The notes: a model not told the origin generated them from the sequence alone. A stretch of 54,947 nucleotides of DNA from Malonomonas rubra (GCF_003247215.1 NZ_QKAP01000115.1:1-54947), one strand, 5' to 3'. Counted from the first letter of the stretch, positions 44,394-52,801 are shown. Made by a program: numbers and translations.

Positions 44394-45314
44394 TTAATTT
44401 CTACGCCGATAAAGCAAACAGATCCACTCATCCTGAACCCTGGTTGGAAGGGCGTCCAATGGCAGGTCAGCAAACCCGTCACGGACCAACTGCTCCTTCT
44501 CTTGCAGGATTCCGGACAACACCAGCCACCCCCCGGGGCGCAGATGTCCTAATAGTTCGGCCTTTAAACGAATGTTCTCTTCTGCAAGAATGTTGGCGAC
44601 AACCAGATCGAATGTTCCCTGCAACTCCTCCAACGGGAGTGGGCTGATCTCAATCCGGTCACTGAAATTGTTTTTCACGACATTCTCTTGCGCAACCTGG
44701 CAGGCCAACGGATCGATATCGTTTGCGAGAATTTCCCTGCACCCCAAAGCTGCGGCTCCGAGCGCCAAAATTCCAGAGCCCGTCCCGACATCCAGCATCT
44801 TCACTGGGGGATTTTGGGCGTCCAACAATTCAGCGATCATCTGCAAACAGAGCAGCGTGGTCCCATGTGTGCCTGTACCAAACGCCATGCCGGGGTCGAT
44901 TTCGATCGCCACTTCGTCGGCAACTGGTTGATAGTCTTCCCAACTGGGGTGGATAACCAAACGGGTACCGATCCGCAGAGTCGAAAAATTCTGCTTCCAG
45001 TTTTCCGCCCAGTCTTCCATTTTGACGACACGCGGCGAGGTCACGGTAAATTGATCGGCCCCCAGCGCCGGCAGAGATTGCAAGATGTCTATTATCTGCT
45101 GTTGCAGCCCAGACTTGTTTTCGACAGCTTCAAAATAGGCCTTCAGGCTATACCGCTGCTCGGGCAACAGTTCTTCATCCGGTACGACGAATGTGTCCAG
45201 CTGCCGATCTTCTATCACCGTTCCGCCGGCCCCCAAATCAGCAAGAACAGCCCCGGCCAACTCGACATACTGCCCCGGCAACGACACTTCAATGACAATC
45301 CACTCATTTTCCAT
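44394..45314 (-). CDS. prmA: Ribosomal protein L11 methyltransferase PrmA
   Basis: A 306-residue SAM-dependent enzyme that trimethylates several amino groups of ribosomal protein L11. The N-terminal substrate domain (about 1-90) is followed by the class I fold: AFGTGTHGTTLLCLQ, MLDVGTGSGILALGAAALG, ANDIDPLACQVAQEN and DLVVANILAEE. The ATG at 45314 lacks a strong ribosome binding site. First gene of the operon with rsmE and the RDD protein. Its promoter in the 391-bp gap could not be fixed. Confidence 0.94.
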   Translation of the reverse strand: MENEWIVIEVSLPGQYVELAGAVLADLGAGGTVIEDRQLDTFVVPDEELLPEQRYSLKAYFEAVENKSGLQQQIIDILQSLPALGADQFTVTSPRVVKMEDWAENWKQNFSTLRIGTRLVIHPSWEDYQPVADEVAIEIDPGMAFGTGTHGTTLLCLQMIAELLDAQNPPVKMLDVGTGSGILALGAAALGCREILANDIDPLACQVAQENVVKNNFSDRIEISPLPLEELQGTFDLVVANILAEENIRLKAELLGHLRPGGWLVLSGILQEKEQLVRDGFADLPLDALPTRVQDEWICLLYRRRN

Positions 45315-45499
45315 ATCAACTAATTAACAGAGAGGATGAATGAAAATCAACAAAGAATCTTAAGAAAAACGTTGACACAACATTAAAAGTCTGGCTGAAT
45401 TCTAAGACTAGTCCAATGAGAGAAGTAAGACGCTCGGAAATCAAAGCCCCGTTTTTCTCAACAGAAAAAAGGAATAATTAAAAAATATTATTATCTTTC

Positions 45500-45528
45500 T
45501 TGCACTGACACCAACTCTTTGTTAAAGT
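45500..45528 (+). promoter_or_regulatory. Candidate promoter of the OmpR-type two-component operon
   Basis: -35 TTGCAC (45500-45505), 17-bp spacer, -10 TAAAGT (45523-45528). The dyad ACCAACT (45510-45516) / AGTTGGT (45526-45532) spans spacer and -10 and could be an operator. Confidence 0.45.
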
Positions 45529-45536
45529 TGGTAGGA

Positions 45537-45568
45537 ATTTTCATGAGCAGCTACTATGAAAATAGCTG
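45537..45568 (+). promoter_or_regulatory. Two overlapping, mutually exclusive inverted repeats in the leader
   Basis: Hairpin A pairs ATTTTCAT (45537-45544) with ATGAAAAT (45556-45563). Hairpin B pairs CAGCTA (45548-45553) with TAGCTG (45563-45568). Both stems are perfect and share bases, so only one can form fully. Confidence 0.45.
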
Positions 45569-45611
45569 TAGATTAGCAAAGCCCAGGTATTTGTGTATAT
45601 TTCCAAACTAA
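45543..45611 (+). CDS. Possible 22-residue leader peptide
   Basis: ATG at 45543 with AGGA 7 nt upstream, reading MSSYYENSCRLAKPRYLCIFPN and then TAA. The start codon lies in hairpin A described above. It would be the first ORF in the transcript of the two-component operon. No homologue is known to me; it may be chance. Confidence 0.25.
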   Translation: MSSYYENSCRLAKPRYLCIFPN

Positions 45612-45705
45612 AAATTTCTCACTCGATGACCGATTAAATTTCGGCACGAAAGTTTATAAAAGAGGCGGGGCCTCACCCGACATCTTGCCACGAAGGAGTC
45701 ACTAA

Positions 45706-46380
45706 ATGCGCATCCTGGTAGTTGAAGACGAAAAGAAGGTTGCCAGCTTTATCAAGCGGGGTCTGGAGGAAGAGGAATTTGCCGTTGATGTTGCCTATGA
45801 TGGCGAAGAGGGCGTTTACATGGCGGAGAGCAACAGCTACGACCTGATCCTGATGGATGTCATGCTGCCCAAAAAAGACGGGCTGAGCGCAATCAAGGAG
45901 ATTCGTGAAAAGAACATCCCTGTGCCAATTCTCTGCCTGACCGCAAAAGATACTGTCGACGACATCGTCTCCGGACTCGATATCGGTAGCGATGACTACC
46001 TGACCAAGCCGTTCGCTTTTGCCGAACTGGTCGCCCGTGTCAGAGCGCTGATCCGTCGCGGTTCCCAAGACCGTGGCGCGGAACTCTATTTTGCCGACCT
46101 ACGCCTCGATCCGGTGGGTCACAAGGTCTGGCGCAACAGCAAGGAAATCGATCTGACTGCCAAAGAGTATGCTCTGCTTGAGTACTTCATGCGCAATCCG
46201 AACCAGGTTCTGACCCGGACAATGATCGCAGAACACGTATGGGACTACACCTTCGATTCCTTTACCAACATCATTGATGTGTACGTCAATTACCTGCGGA
46301 AGAAAATCGACCGGGACTTCGACAAGAAACTCATCCACACTGTTCGTGGGGTCGGTTATGTCCTCAAGGAGTCCGATTAA
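45706..46380 (+). CDS. OmpR-family response regulator
   Basis: A 224-residue regulator of the CusR/CopR style. The receiver has VVEDEKK (acidic pocket), phospho-acceptor D51 in LILMDVMLPKKDG, and the Thr and Lys of LTAKD and YLTKPF. The winged helix (about 125-222) shows LTAKEYALLEYFMRNPNQVLT-type and DVYVNYLRKKID. AAGGAG stands 8 nt before the ATG. Its TAA is followed directly by the TTG start of the sensor kinase, so the two are coupled. The signal and targets are not evident; metal stress is common for relatives. Confidence 0.92.
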   Translation: MRILVVEDEKKVASFIKRGLEEEEFAVDVAYDGEEGVYMAESNSYDLILMDVMLPKKDGLSAIKEIREKNIPVPILCLTAKDTVDDIVSGLDIGSDDYLTKPFAFAELVARVRALIRRGSQDRGAELYFADLRLDPVGHKVWRNSKEIDLTAKEYALLEYFMRNPNQVLTRTMIAEHVWDYTFDSFTNIIDVYVNYLRKKIDRDFDKKLIHTVRGVGYVLKESD

Positions 46381-47835
46381 TTGCCAACCGGCGCTAAATT
46401 GAGAAACCGCCTCACCCTTTGGAGCTTTATCCTGTTGCTGCTCTTTCTGGGTGCGGGCGGTTTTTTTTGTTATTACGAACTACAGCTGGAAACCCTCAAG
46501 AACCTGGACGGCCAGCTGTTGTCGATTGCCCGCAACTTCGCTTATGACTATCGCGAAGTTGACCCAGCCACTGCTACCTCAAAAGACTTCTGCCAGAATT
46601 TCAACCGGCAGGTCATCTTTCAGACCAGCGAACAGGCAGTTACACTCTTTTCCTTGCAAGGGGTCCCCCTTTGTCGCAGCCGTCAACCTCTCAGCCAACA
46701 GCTGTCGCTGGGGCCTGAAGCTGAAGCGCACTCAGCTTCGGGAAAAGCTTATTTCGAATCAATCAATATCGGTCAAAATGAGCAGATTCGACGGCTAACG
46801 TTTCCGATCATAGGCAATAACCAGGTTAGCTTTCACCTCCAACTAGGACACTCCCTAGCAGCCCTTAATGCCGGGCTTACCCACTACAAACTCATCTTGA
46901 TAGCTGCCGGGTTGGCCGCCGCAGGAAGTCTTGCTCTTTGCCAATGGCTGTTCCTTGGCCTGTTCACGGGACCGATCAAACAAATAGCCCAGAAAATGGA
47001 CATGACCAGCGAGGAGAACCTGAACCAACTATTCGCCCCCCCAACCCTGACGGGTAAGGAAATCGAGAAACTGGCAAACAGCTATAACAGGATGGCCGAA
47101 AGGATCGGGGGGTATTTGCAGCGCTCTCGCCAATTTGCCACCGATGTTACCCATGAACTGCGTACGCCACTGACCATCTTGCGAGGCGAGACAGAGATCG
47201 GTTTACGCGGTGAGAAAAGTGCTGAAGACTTGCGGCAAGTTCTCAATTCAAACTTGGAAGAAATCAGCCGGATGGGGCACTTGGTTGATGATCTGCTGAT
47301 GCTGTCAAAAAGCGAGTTGGGAGAAATCCCACTGAAAATGGAGGCGCTCAATCTCAATGAACTGCTCGAAGAGCTTTTCTTCCAAGGGAAGATCATTGCT
47401 GCGCCAAAGCAGATTACCGTTAACCTGCAAGCCCCGAAGCAGAAGGTGAGCCTGTTTGCAGACGCCAACCGGATTCGCCAGGTATTCCTTAACCTGCTGA
47501 CTAACAGCATTAAATATACCCCAGAGGGAGGAACGGTCACTATCGACTGGTCCCTGCAGGGTGAAATGGCGCGGATCATTTTCATAGACACCGGAATTGG
47601 CATCGACTACGAACATCAACAACACATTTTTGACCGGTTCTACCGCATCAACAAAACCGGAAACCGTAATGATGGAGGCTCCGGCTTAGGTCTGGCAATA
47701 GCCAAATGGCTCGTAGAAGCTCACGGGGGGAATGTCATGGTCTGCTCCACTCCGGGCCAAGGGAGCAGCTTTGCCATCACACTACCACTAACACCGAAGC
47801 CTGATGGCTCTGCAATCCCACCCTCTCCTGTTTAA
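46381..47835 (+). CDS. Sensor histidine kinase (CusS-like) of the OmpR-type system
   Basis: A 484-residue membrane kinase. TM1 about 12-31 and TM2 about 169-195 enclose a periplasmic domain of about 135 residues with three cysteines (C71, C98 and others near TM1). A HAMP segment follows, then HisKA with H258 in VTHELRTPLTILRGE and an ATPase domain (NLLTNSIKYTPEGG, DTGIGIDYEHQQHIFDRFYR, GGSGLGLAIAKW). The start is a TTG directly after the regulator stop, with AAGGAG 9 nt before it. A strong terminator lies 78 bp after the stop. Confidence 0.9.
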   Translation: MPTGAKLRNRLTLWSFILLLLFLGAGGFFCYYELQLETLKNLDGQLLSIARNFAYDYREVDPATATSKDFCQNFNRQVIFQTSEQAVTLFSLQGVPLCRSRQPLSQQLSLGPEAEAHSASGKAYFESINIGQNEQIRRLTFPIIGNNQVSFHLQLGHSLAALNAGLTHYKLILIAAGLAAAGSLALCQWLFLGLFTGPIKQIAQKMDMTSEENLNQLFAPPTLTGKEIEKLANSYNRMAERIGGYLQRSRQFATDVTHELRTPLTILRGETEIGLRGEKSAEDLRQVLNSNLEEISRMGHLVDDLLMLSKSELGEIPLKMEALNLNELLEELFFQGKIIAAPKQITVNLQAPKQKVSLFADANRIRQVFLNLLTNSIKYTPEGGTVTIDWSLQGEMARIIFIDTGIGIDYEHQQHIFDRFYRINKTGNRNDGGSGLGLAIAKWLVEAHGGNVMVCSTPGQGSSFAITLPLTPKPDGSAIPPSPV

Positions 47836-47912
47836 TTAATAATAAATTTTTATCTTCCCTTTTCATCTTGCCTGTTATATAAGGAGCAATGTAAACCTCT
47901 TTGGAGGTTTCG

Positions 47913-47957
47913 CGCCCCGAAGATCTCCCCCCCCTCCAGATCTTTGGGGCGTTTTTT
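47913..47957 (+). terminator. Rho-independent terminator after the two-component operon
   Basis: A 14-bp stem (47913-47926 with 47938-47951, one G-T pair) with a C-rich loop, followed by TTTTTT (47952-47957). A separate 7-bp hairpin, AAACCTC-TTTG-GAGGTTT, lies just before it at 47893-47910. Confidence 0.9.
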
Positions 47958-48000
47958 ATTTCTCCAAGCAAAGCTACTTCCCAACCGAATCCCCACCTGC

Positions 48001-48021
48001 ACATTTTACTGTATAAAATGT
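48001..48021. promoter_or_regulatory. 21-bp palindrome upstream of the thiolase-like gene
   Basis: Perfect arms ACATTTTA (48001-48008) and TAAAATGT (48014-48021) with a 5-bp centre. It contains TATAAA and overlaps the likely promoter, 31 bp before the start codon. Probable operator; the binding protein is unknown. Confidence 0.5.
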
Positions 48022-48052
48022 TATGCTAAGCCATTAATGTTCAGGAGAAATT

Positions 48053-49657
48053 ATGCATCCCCCATTCCGCCCCCGTCCGGTTTTTTTAGCCGATTCTTTC
48101 ATGCTCCCAGTGGGCAAATACAATGGCAAGCATCTTGAAAAATTAAGTTTTCTAGAACTGGTTGATGCCTTGCACCCATTGTTCAAAAACTCCTCATTTA
48201 GGAAGGAGAAAATCGGCTGCGTGGTGGTTGGCAGTCAAAATCCGTTTGCCTTCTCCGAGATTGATAACGTAGCGGCAAAAGTCTGCGGTCGCCTCGGAAT
48301 CAGCGGCGCCAAATCGGTGCTGGTCGACACCGCGTCATCCTCCGGTGCCAGCGCCTTCGAAGCAGCCTACCTGGAAATCGCTTCCGGGCAGCACGACCAT
48401 GTTCTGGCAGTCGGCATCCAAAAGATGAGCGATGTTTCCACCAGCCAGGCGACCCGAATTGTTGCCGGGGTCATCGATCGGGAGGAAGCCGAATACGGCT
48501 TGACGATGCCAGCCTGCGGGGCGCTGGTCGCCCAGTCCCTGATGACCGAATTCGGCTTAAAAGAGCAGGAATGGACTGAATATTCCGCCCGCTGGACTGA
48601 GCGGGCACAGTCCTATGCAGCAAAAAATCCGAATGCTCACTTTAATTATGAACTCCCGGTCGAGCAATACTTTGCCGACATCGAAACAGGAAAGAACTAC
48701 CTGTATTACAACCCGCTCCGTTATTACGATTTCTGCCCGATGTCGGACGGTATCGCCGCCTGTTTATTAACCGCGGATGAAAACAGGGTGCGTGTGGCTG
48801 GAGTCGGCTCAGGCACAGATATTCCAACCATTGCAGATCGAATGACCTTCACCAGCTTTCCCGCCACGTTGATCGCTCTGCAACAGGCCCTCGGCCTGGC
48901 TGGATTGAACAATCTGCAGCAACTCGAAGGGAAAATCCATATCAACATGCATGATCCGTTCAACGGCTTCGGGCCGATCAACCTCGTGGATCTTGGCGTC
49001 GTACCGCGGGAGCAGCTGTTTGATAGCCTGCTCAACCCGGCCCTGACCGGCCCGAACGGCAGTTTCCCGACCAACCTGACCGGAGGGCTGAAAGGACGTG
49101 GCCACCCGCTCGGCGCTACCGGCATGGTGCAAATTGTCGAGAACTACCAGCTGCTCTGTGAAGGGAAATATGCTGCCGGACTGTCACACTCGATCGGCGG
49201 GCCGATCAACAACAACGTCGTCATCCTGCTGGAGGACAACAATCATTACCAAAACAGAAGTCCGTCCCCCTACAAACCTTCTGTGGAAGTCCCTCTAGGG
49301 CATTTGAAACCACCCCAAATCAACCTCGAAGCAATCTTGGGGAAAGACCAGAAATGCAGCGGAAAGTTGCTAGCCAAGACTTCCCGTTTCGATTTCCGCA
49401 CCGGCAATGCCCAGCGCACCCTGCTGCTATTTTCCACCAGCTATGCCGGAGAAAAATATCGTTTCCTAATCGGCGTCGATCCGCAGGCGGCCTCATCTTT
49501 AGAAGGGCTTTCTTCGGGAGAGAAAATCCGCCTGCAGCAGCTTGAAGGTGAGTTGCGGGTCAACGACGTGCCGATCAGACGCTTCTACCGAAAGACTATC
49601 GAGGGTATGGTCGAACTGGCCGACAGCGCATTCCGGCATTTACGACGTAAGAAGTGA
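48053..49657 (+). CDS. Thiolase-like protein lacking the nucleophilic Cys, with C-terminal OB-like domain
   Basis: A 534-residue protein. Residues 1-395 form a thiolase/SCP2-type fold: HDPF motif (H300), GGLKGRGHPLGATG with His351 and the closing GLSHSIGGPINN. The nucleophile position, normally Cys in NxxCS(T/S)G, is Ser95 in VDTASSSGASAFEAAY, and the second catalytic Cys near the end is Ser380. Residues about 415-534 are an extra domain that resembles the OB-fold C-terminus of TLP1-type thiolase-like proteins. Classic thiolysis is therefore unlikely; an aldolase-like, binding or other acyl-CoA role is possible. AGGAGA precedes the ATG. It is a single gene after a strong terminator. Confidence 0.85.
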   Translation: MHPPFRPRPVFLADSFMLPVGKYNGKHLEKLSFLELVDALHPLFKNSSFRKEKIGCVVVGSQNPFAFSEIDNVAAKVCGRLGISGAKSVLVDTASSSGASAFEAAYLEIASGQHDHVLAVGIQKMSDVSTSQATRIVAGVIDREEAEYGLTMPACGALVAQSLMTEFGLKEQEWTEYSARWTERAQSYAAKNPNAHFNYELPVEQYFADIETGKNYLYYNPLRYYDFCPMSDGIAACLLTADENRVRVAGVGSGTDIPTIADRMTFTSFPATLIALQQALGLAGLNNLQQLEGKIHINMHDPFNGFGPINLVDLGVVPREQLFDSLLNPALTGPNGSFPTNLTGGLKGRGHPLGATGMVQIVENYQLLCEGKYAAGLSHSIGGPINNNVVILLEDNNHYQNRSPSPYKPSVEVPLGHLKPPQINLEAILGKDQKCSGKLLAKTSRFDFRTGNAQRTLLLFSTSYAGEKYRFLIGVDPQAASSLEGLSSGEKIRLQQLEGELRVNDVPIRRFYRKTIEGMVELADSAFRHLRRKK

Positions 49658-49735
49658 TAATTATTGGTCAGAACAGCAGTCCGGAGTGCGCATCTGCACA
49701 GTGCGCTGGAAAAATTATCGTGCTAAATTACGCGA

Positions 49736-51103
49736 ATGCGTATAACCGTTAAACAACAGGTGTTGCTGGCACCCACAACCGTCCTGCTCCTACTGGTCCT
49801 GCTGCTCGGGTTCATGCACTATACCTATTGGGATCTTTCGAGTAAAAGGGCGACGTCGAAAGCGATCGGCGACACCTTCGTCGCTCTCGCTGAAGCAGAC
49901 ATGGCCGCCCGCAGGCTGCAGGTGATCATCCGCGCCCTGCAGTACACCGGGATGGCAAATGCGGAAGACATGGCCCTGGTCAGCGACCTGTACGATCGAC
50001 TGGAAGCGGCGGTAGAACGGATTGAACCATTCGGCCCACTGAAAGGGACCGATGACATTGAACAACTGAAGCAACTGGTCGATAAGTTCAATCCAGCGAT
50101 CAGCTTGGAACCGGAACAGATCGCGCAATTATATGCCAACTTCCGCGCCCAGCTATCCAGTCTTTCCAATACGACTCAGGTCTACCGCAACAAGCTCAGA
50201 CACCTGCAGAACAAGGATATCAACCAGCTCATCGAACACACCGTTCTGGTTTCTATTTCGGTTTTGGTTCTGGCTATCCTGCTTTGTCTGTTGGTTGCCG
50301 TTTATTTCAGCCGCCGAATTCTTAACCGTATCCAACAGCTTTCTGACAATGCAGGACGGATCGCCGCTGGCGACCTGGAATTGCCTCCGGCACCAAAACA
50401 TATCAATGATGAACTCGACGCCCTGGCGGTATCGATCAACCGGATGACAAATCGGCTGATTAAAGTGGTCGGCACAGAAAAGCTGCTGGAAGGAGCAGAG
50501 GAGGAACGCCGCCGAATCGCCATGGATCTACACGACCAAACCTTGGCTGACCTATCTTCGGTGTTGCGGGGACTGCAGACGCTTGCCGCTAAAGCTCCCG
50601 ACCAGGGTACTGAGCACAGCATCATTACCTTAGAGCAGGATCTAGATCGCGCTATCAGCAACCTGCGTGACATCATGAATAACCTGCACCCTCAAACCCT
50701 CGACATTCTCGGTTTGGCCGCGGCGTTGGAATCTCACCTTGACCAGGACTGTTGCAACGACGACCTGCCCGAGTATCATCTATATACTGATCCGCGCGTC
50801 GAGGAACTGAACCTTAGCCGGCTACAACAATTGACTCTGTACCGGATCATCATCGAAGCGATCCACAACGTCATCAAACATGCCGCGGCGACTCGCTACG
50901 AGGTCAACCTCGAGGTTAGGGAAAAGTTGCTGGTCATCTCGGTAGAAGACAATGGTAAAGGTTTTGACCCAAATACCAGCAGCGGTGGTCGTGGCCTTAA
51001 CAATATTCGTGAGCGCGCCAGAGCGATAGGTGCCGAAATCGTCTGGCGAGATTCACGCTTTTCCAGCGGCACCCGCTTTGAGCTGGCGCTAGCTACCAAC
51101 TGA
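49736..51103 (+). CDS. NarX-like sensor histidine kinase (HisKA_3)
   Basis: A 455-residue membrane kinase. TM1 about 8-27 and TM2 about 169-190 flank a helical periplasmic domain of about 140 residues. HAMP (about 191-245) leads to the HisKA_3 dimerisation helix with H266 in ERRRIAMDLHDQTLADLSSV and an ATPase domain with EAIHNVIKHAAAT, VEDNGKGFDP and GRGLNNIRERARAIG. The ATG at 49736 lacks a good ribosome binding site. The response regulator follows after 14 bp. Ligand not known. Confidence 0.9.
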   Translation: MRITVKQQVLLAPTTVLLLLVLLLGFMHYTYWDLSSKRATSKAIGDTFVALAEADMAARRLQVIIRALQYTGMANAEDMALVSDLYDRLEAAVERIEPFGPLKGTDDIEQLKQLVDKFNPAISLEPEQIAQLYANFRAQLSSLSNTTQVYRNKLRHLQNKDINQLIEHTVLVSISVLVLAILLCLLVAVYFSRRILNRIQQLSDNAGRIAAGDLELPPAPKHINDELDALAVSINRMTNRLIKVVGTEKLLEGAEEERRRIAMDLHDQTLADLSSVLRGLQTLAAKAPDQGTEHSIITLEQDLDRAISNLRDIMNNLHPQTLDILGLAAALESHLDQDCCNDDLPEYHLYTDPRVEELNLSRLQQLTLYRIIIEAIHNVIKHAAATRYEVNLEVREKLLVISVEDNGKGFDPNTSSGGRGLNNIRERARAIGAEIVWRDSRFSSGTRFELALATN

Positions 51104-51117
51104 TTCCGGAGCACAAC

Positions 51118-51870
51118 ATGGACCCAATAGAGATCTTAATCGCTGAAGACAACCCTAAAGATTTTGAATTTCTCGAGCAATTGCTCAGTAGTTGGGAGGA
51201 AGAGGTTAAGGTGACCCGAGCGCCAAACGGAAAAGTCGCTCTGGAAATGGGATTGGAAAGGGACAACCCGCTGATTATCAGCGATATTCAGATGCCGGAA
51301 ATGAACGGTATCGATTTCGCCCGCAGCCTGTGGGAAAAACAACCGGAAGCACGCATAGTCTTCTGGAGTCAGTTCAAAGATGAAATGTACGTACGCGCGC
51401 TGGCCAAGGTCGTACCGCCGGAAACCGTCTACGGCTACATCCTCAAGTCGAGCCCGCGCGACCGGATCGCTTCTGCCATCCGCACCGTGCTGCTGGAAGA
51501 ACAGTGCTGGATCGCCCCAGAAGTCCGCAAGGTGCAGGGCCGCGCCGGGCACAGTTTGACGGCGCTTTCCGATATCGAATACGAGGCGCTGCTCGACATC
51601 TCCCTTGGCCTGACCGACAACCTGATTGCCCAACGTCGCTACCTATCCCGCCGCGGAGTGCAGAGTCGACTCAATTCCCTGTACAACAAGCTGGGTCTCG
51701 ACCAGGAACAGTTCCACTGTAAGAAGGTCGGCGATTCATTCAATCTGCGTAACCGTGCCGTTGCCGTCTCTTTGGCCCGCGGACTGGTCAACGCCTTTGA
51801 AATGGAGCGGGAAGAGAAAGATTTTCAGGCCTGGTTCAAACGTTTTCAGCAGAGCAACCAGCCGAAGTAA
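51118..51870 (+). CDS. NarL-type response regulator
   Basis: A 250-residue regulator. The receiver has IAEDN and phospho-acceptor D56 in IISDIQMPEMNG. A LuxR/NarL-type helix-turn-helix spans about 150-198 (LSDIEYEALLDISLGLTDNL, SRRGVQSRLNSLYNKLGL), with an insertion and an extra C-terminal tail of about 50 residues compared with typical NarL. GGAG lies 6 nt before the ATG. Cognate to the kinase 14 bp upstream. The usual KSGDPDALL-type segment reads YILKSSPRDRI, so the Lys is kept. Confidence 0.87.
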   Translation: MDPIEILIAEDNPKDFEFLEQLLSSWEEEVKVTRAPNGKVALEMGLERDNPLIISDIQMPEMNGIDFARSLWEKQPEARIVFWSQFKDEMYVRALAKVVPPETVYGYILKSSPRDRIASAIRTVLLEEQCWIAPEVRKVQGRAGHSLTALSDIEYEALLDISLGLTDNLIAQRRYLSRRGVQSRLNSLYNKLGLDQEQFHCKKVGDSFNLRNRAVAVSLARGLVNAFEMEREEKDFQAWFKRFQQSNQPK

Positions 51871-51985
51871 CCATCTTCCGCCAAACTGGTATGACCGGAA
51901 CCATCCCATTTCGCCGACAAAGGAACTGCCCAGCCTATTAAGATTGGACAGCTCTTTTCTTGTTATTCCCCACCAGCTATGGTAA

Positions 51986-51998
51986 AAGGTCTTACCAA
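51986..51998. promoter_or_regulatory. Operator-like dyad upstream of the FadR-type regulator
   Basis: AAGGTCTTACCAA matches 10 of 13 bases of the operator at 10828-10840 and keeps GGTCT and ACCAA. It lies 17 bp before the start codon, downstream of a weak -10 (TAAAAG, 51983-51988). Confidence 0.5.
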
Positions 51999-52015
51999 GT
52001 AAACCGGAGGATAAC

Positions 52016-52753
52016 ATGGCCACTGTTTTTAAACCGATCCGCCCCAAAAAGCTGTCTGAAGAGATTGTTGACCAGATTAAAGAACTGATCTCCCGCGGCG
52101 AACTGAATCCAGGGCAAAGAATTCCCTCCGAAAGGGAGCTGGCCTCTTTTCTGGGCGTCAGCCGCCCTTCAGTCCGCGAAGCGATCATGGTCCTGGAGGC
52201 GATGGGTTTTCTCGAGTCACGCCAGGGGGGCGGCACCTATGTACGCTCGCTGGCTGACGTCACGATGGCCGATCCGTTGGCTAACATGGTTGAACGCCGG
52301 GACCCGCGCATGCTTCATGCGTTAACCGAAGTGCGTATCGGCCTGGAAACCTGGTCAGCCTACCTGGCGGCAAAACGGGCTGAAGATTCGGAAATTGAAC
52401 GACTGCGCGAACTGTACGCCACCATGGTCGAACAGGCAGAGACCGGCGGGTGGGACGCGGAGATCGATTCGGAATTTCACCTGACCATCACCGCGGCAAC
52501 ACACAATACGCTGCAGGTTCACGTCCTCAACACCATCCAGTCGCTGTTTCAAACTACCATCATGGTGGCCCTGAGTGAATTTTACAGCAAGGAAGGCTAT
52601 ATCGAACTGCTGCTGAGTCACCACCGCGAAATCATGGAAGCGATCGCCGATCACGACCCGGAACGCGCTCGCGACAAGATGATGGAGCACCTGACACTGG
52701 TTGAGGAAAAGCTTGCGCTGTTCCTGCAGAAGGAAAGACCTGATACAGCGTAA
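52016..52753 (+). CDS. FadR-family (GntR) transcriptional regulator with FCD domain
   Basis: A 245-residue repressor-type regulator. The winged helix (about 10-78) has LNPGQRIPSERELASFLGVS, PSVREAIMVLEAMGFLE and GGGTYV. The FCD effector domain (about 90-235) has the metal/ligand His residues in SEFHLTIT and HHREIMEAI and the Asp/Arg of EVRIGLETWSA. PdhR, LldR and similar proteins of this class sense pyruvate, lactate or related acids. CGGAGG precedes the ATG. A dyad similar to the lut/glc operator lies in its own upstream region, which makes it a candidate regulator of that module and of itself. Confidence 0.9.
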   Translation: MATVFKPIRPKKLSEEIVDQIKELISRGELNPGQRIPSERELASFLGVSRPSVREAIMVLEAMGFLESRQGGGTYVRSLADVTMADPLANMVERRDPRMLHALTEVRIGLETWSAYLAAKRAEDSEIERLRELYATMVEQAETGGWDAEIDSEFHLTITAATHNTLQVHVLNTIQSLFQTTIMVALSEFYSKEGYIELLLSHHREIMEAIADHDPERARDKMMEHLTLVEEKLALFLQKERPDTA

Positions 52754-52772
52754 ACCCCCAAACGATTTGCTC

Positions 52773-52801
52773 AAAAGGCTGCTTTCCACAAGCAGCCTTT
52801 T
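52773..52801 (+). terminator. Terminator after the FadR-type regulator
   Basis: A perfect 12-bp stem AAAAGGCTGCTT (52773-52784) / AAGCAGCCTTTT (52790-52801) with a 5-nt loop; the 3' arm ends in T-run. Confidence 0.85.

Larger units (their letters stand above)
45315..45705. other. 391-bp divergent intergenic region with structured leader
   Basis: Between prmA (minus) and the OmpR-type regulator (plus). The left 180 bp is A/T-rich with no clear element except an isolated TTGACA (45372-45377). The right part holds a candidate promoter, a 7-bp dyad over it, two overlapping hairpins, a 22-codon ORF and a GC hairpin (GAGGC-GGG-GCCTC, 45662-45674) just before the ribosome binding site. Confidence 0.5.

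Noticed and set aside
45537-45568. H-type pseudoknot from the two overlapping stems
   Set aside because: The third loop would have zero length across an 8-bp stem, so the two stems are more likely exclusive alternatives.
45641-45657. Possible sigma-54 promoter (CGGCACG ... TTTA)
   Set aside because: The -24 GG is there but the -12 GC is not, so the match is poor.
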